From Parcubacteria group bacterium (lineage in GTDB: Bacteria; Patescibacteriota; Minisyncoccia; Phycocordibacterales; GCA-002724975), in assembly GCA_002724975.1 (NCBI GenBank), contig PBQF01000019.1, positions 1-11,083 on the forward strand: a stretch of DNA of 11,083 nt. Direction: 5' to 3'. The translations under genes and the position numbers were made by a program. The notes under the pieces were generated by a model, which did not search any database, was not told where the DNA came from, and saw only the letters and a program-made list of their open reading frames with translations. Shown piece by piece: positions 10,981-11,083 of this stretch (its first letter is position 1; every line of letters starts with the position of its first letter).

Positions 10981-11083
10981 ATGAATGAGGTAGTTATGAT
11001 TATAAAGCATCTGCGTCGGATTACCGCAGGCCCGTCGTGGGAGGAGCTCATCAACGCTCTCCGATTTCGCGGTGAGAAAAGGG
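10981..11083 (+). CDS. Start of an unrecognised gene, truncated by the window edge
   Basis: The frame is open from ATG 10981 for 34 codons to the end of the window. The ATG at 10996 (giving MIIKHLRRITAGPSWEEL) is at least as likely a start, because GAGGT lies 5 bases before it and the ATG at 10981 has no ribosome binding site. The visible part is basic, then amphipathic (WEELINALRFRGEKR), with no signal peptide or transmembrane helix. No family can be called from so little. Composition is about 51% GC by hand count (53 of 103), against about 37% in a clpB sample, like the small genes at 487-1343 and 2311-2631. The structured leader upstream supports a real, regulated gene. Confidence 0.45.
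   Translation, partial: MNEVVMIIKHLRRITAGPSWEELINALRFRGEKR

Overview
The window looks like a chromosomal segment of a Patescibacteria (CPR) bacterium, most likely a Parcubacteria/Paceibacteria-type lineage. The evidence is: AT-rich core genes (about 37% GC in a hand-counted 60-bp piece of clpB); a short IF-2 that lacks the long N-terminal extension and carries a CPR-like P-loop region; tandem VirB2/T4SS_pilin-like small membrane proteins; a membrane-anchored trypsin-fold protein with the 'INRVVERTVEKVVP' stalk I associate with CPR genomes; and start codons sitting directly behind -10 boxes (leaderless or nearly so). This placement rests on recalled family resemblance, not on a search. All confident genes stop with TAA or TAG and contain no in-frame TGA, so the standard bacterial code fits.

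Layout. 1-400: two tandem pilin-like small membrane proteins (+), the first cut by the window edge. 421-1501: a converging two-gene operon (-) of unrecognised membrane proteins with strong ribosome binding sites, a promoter and a 5' UTR palindrome. 1551-1777: tRNA-Leu(UAG) and tRNA-Lys(CUU) (+) behind a good promoter. 1780-2310: a possible micro-ORF and five consecutive inverted repeats. 2311-2784: an unrecognised 106-aa gene (-) with a consensus promoter and a structured leader that can fold in competing ways around its ribosome binding site. 2787-3251: a purine-type phosphoribosyltransferase (-), preceded by nested stems and an intrinsic terminator. 3434-3640: a non-coding, hairpin-rich stretch. 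3674-5673: infB, rbfA, tRNA-Cys(GCA), tRNA-Leu(UAA), all on the minus strand and probably one transcription unit. 5768-10558: cysteine desulfurase, an HtrA-like pseudoprotease and a ClpB-type disaggregase (+). 10601-10684: tRNA-Tyr(GUA). 10857-11083: a structured leader and the start of an unrecognised gene that runs off the window.

Working together: infB and rbfA serve translation initiation and 30S maturation, and sit with tRNA genes. The desulfurase probably supplies sulfur for tRNA thiolation or Fe-S assembly. The trypsin-fold protein and ClpB form an envelope/cytosol protein-quality pair. The small, more GC-rich genes (487-1343, 2311-2631, 10981-end) look like an accessory layer with heavily structured RNA leaders. 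The most interesting signals are the switch-like leader at 2631-2749, the candidate attenuator at 3291-3394, a 34-bp repeat found downstream of two different tRNA loci, the hairpin array at 1940-2232, the loss of catalytic residues in the HtrA-like protein, and an IGF (ClpP-loop-like) motif in a protein that is otherwise ClpB.
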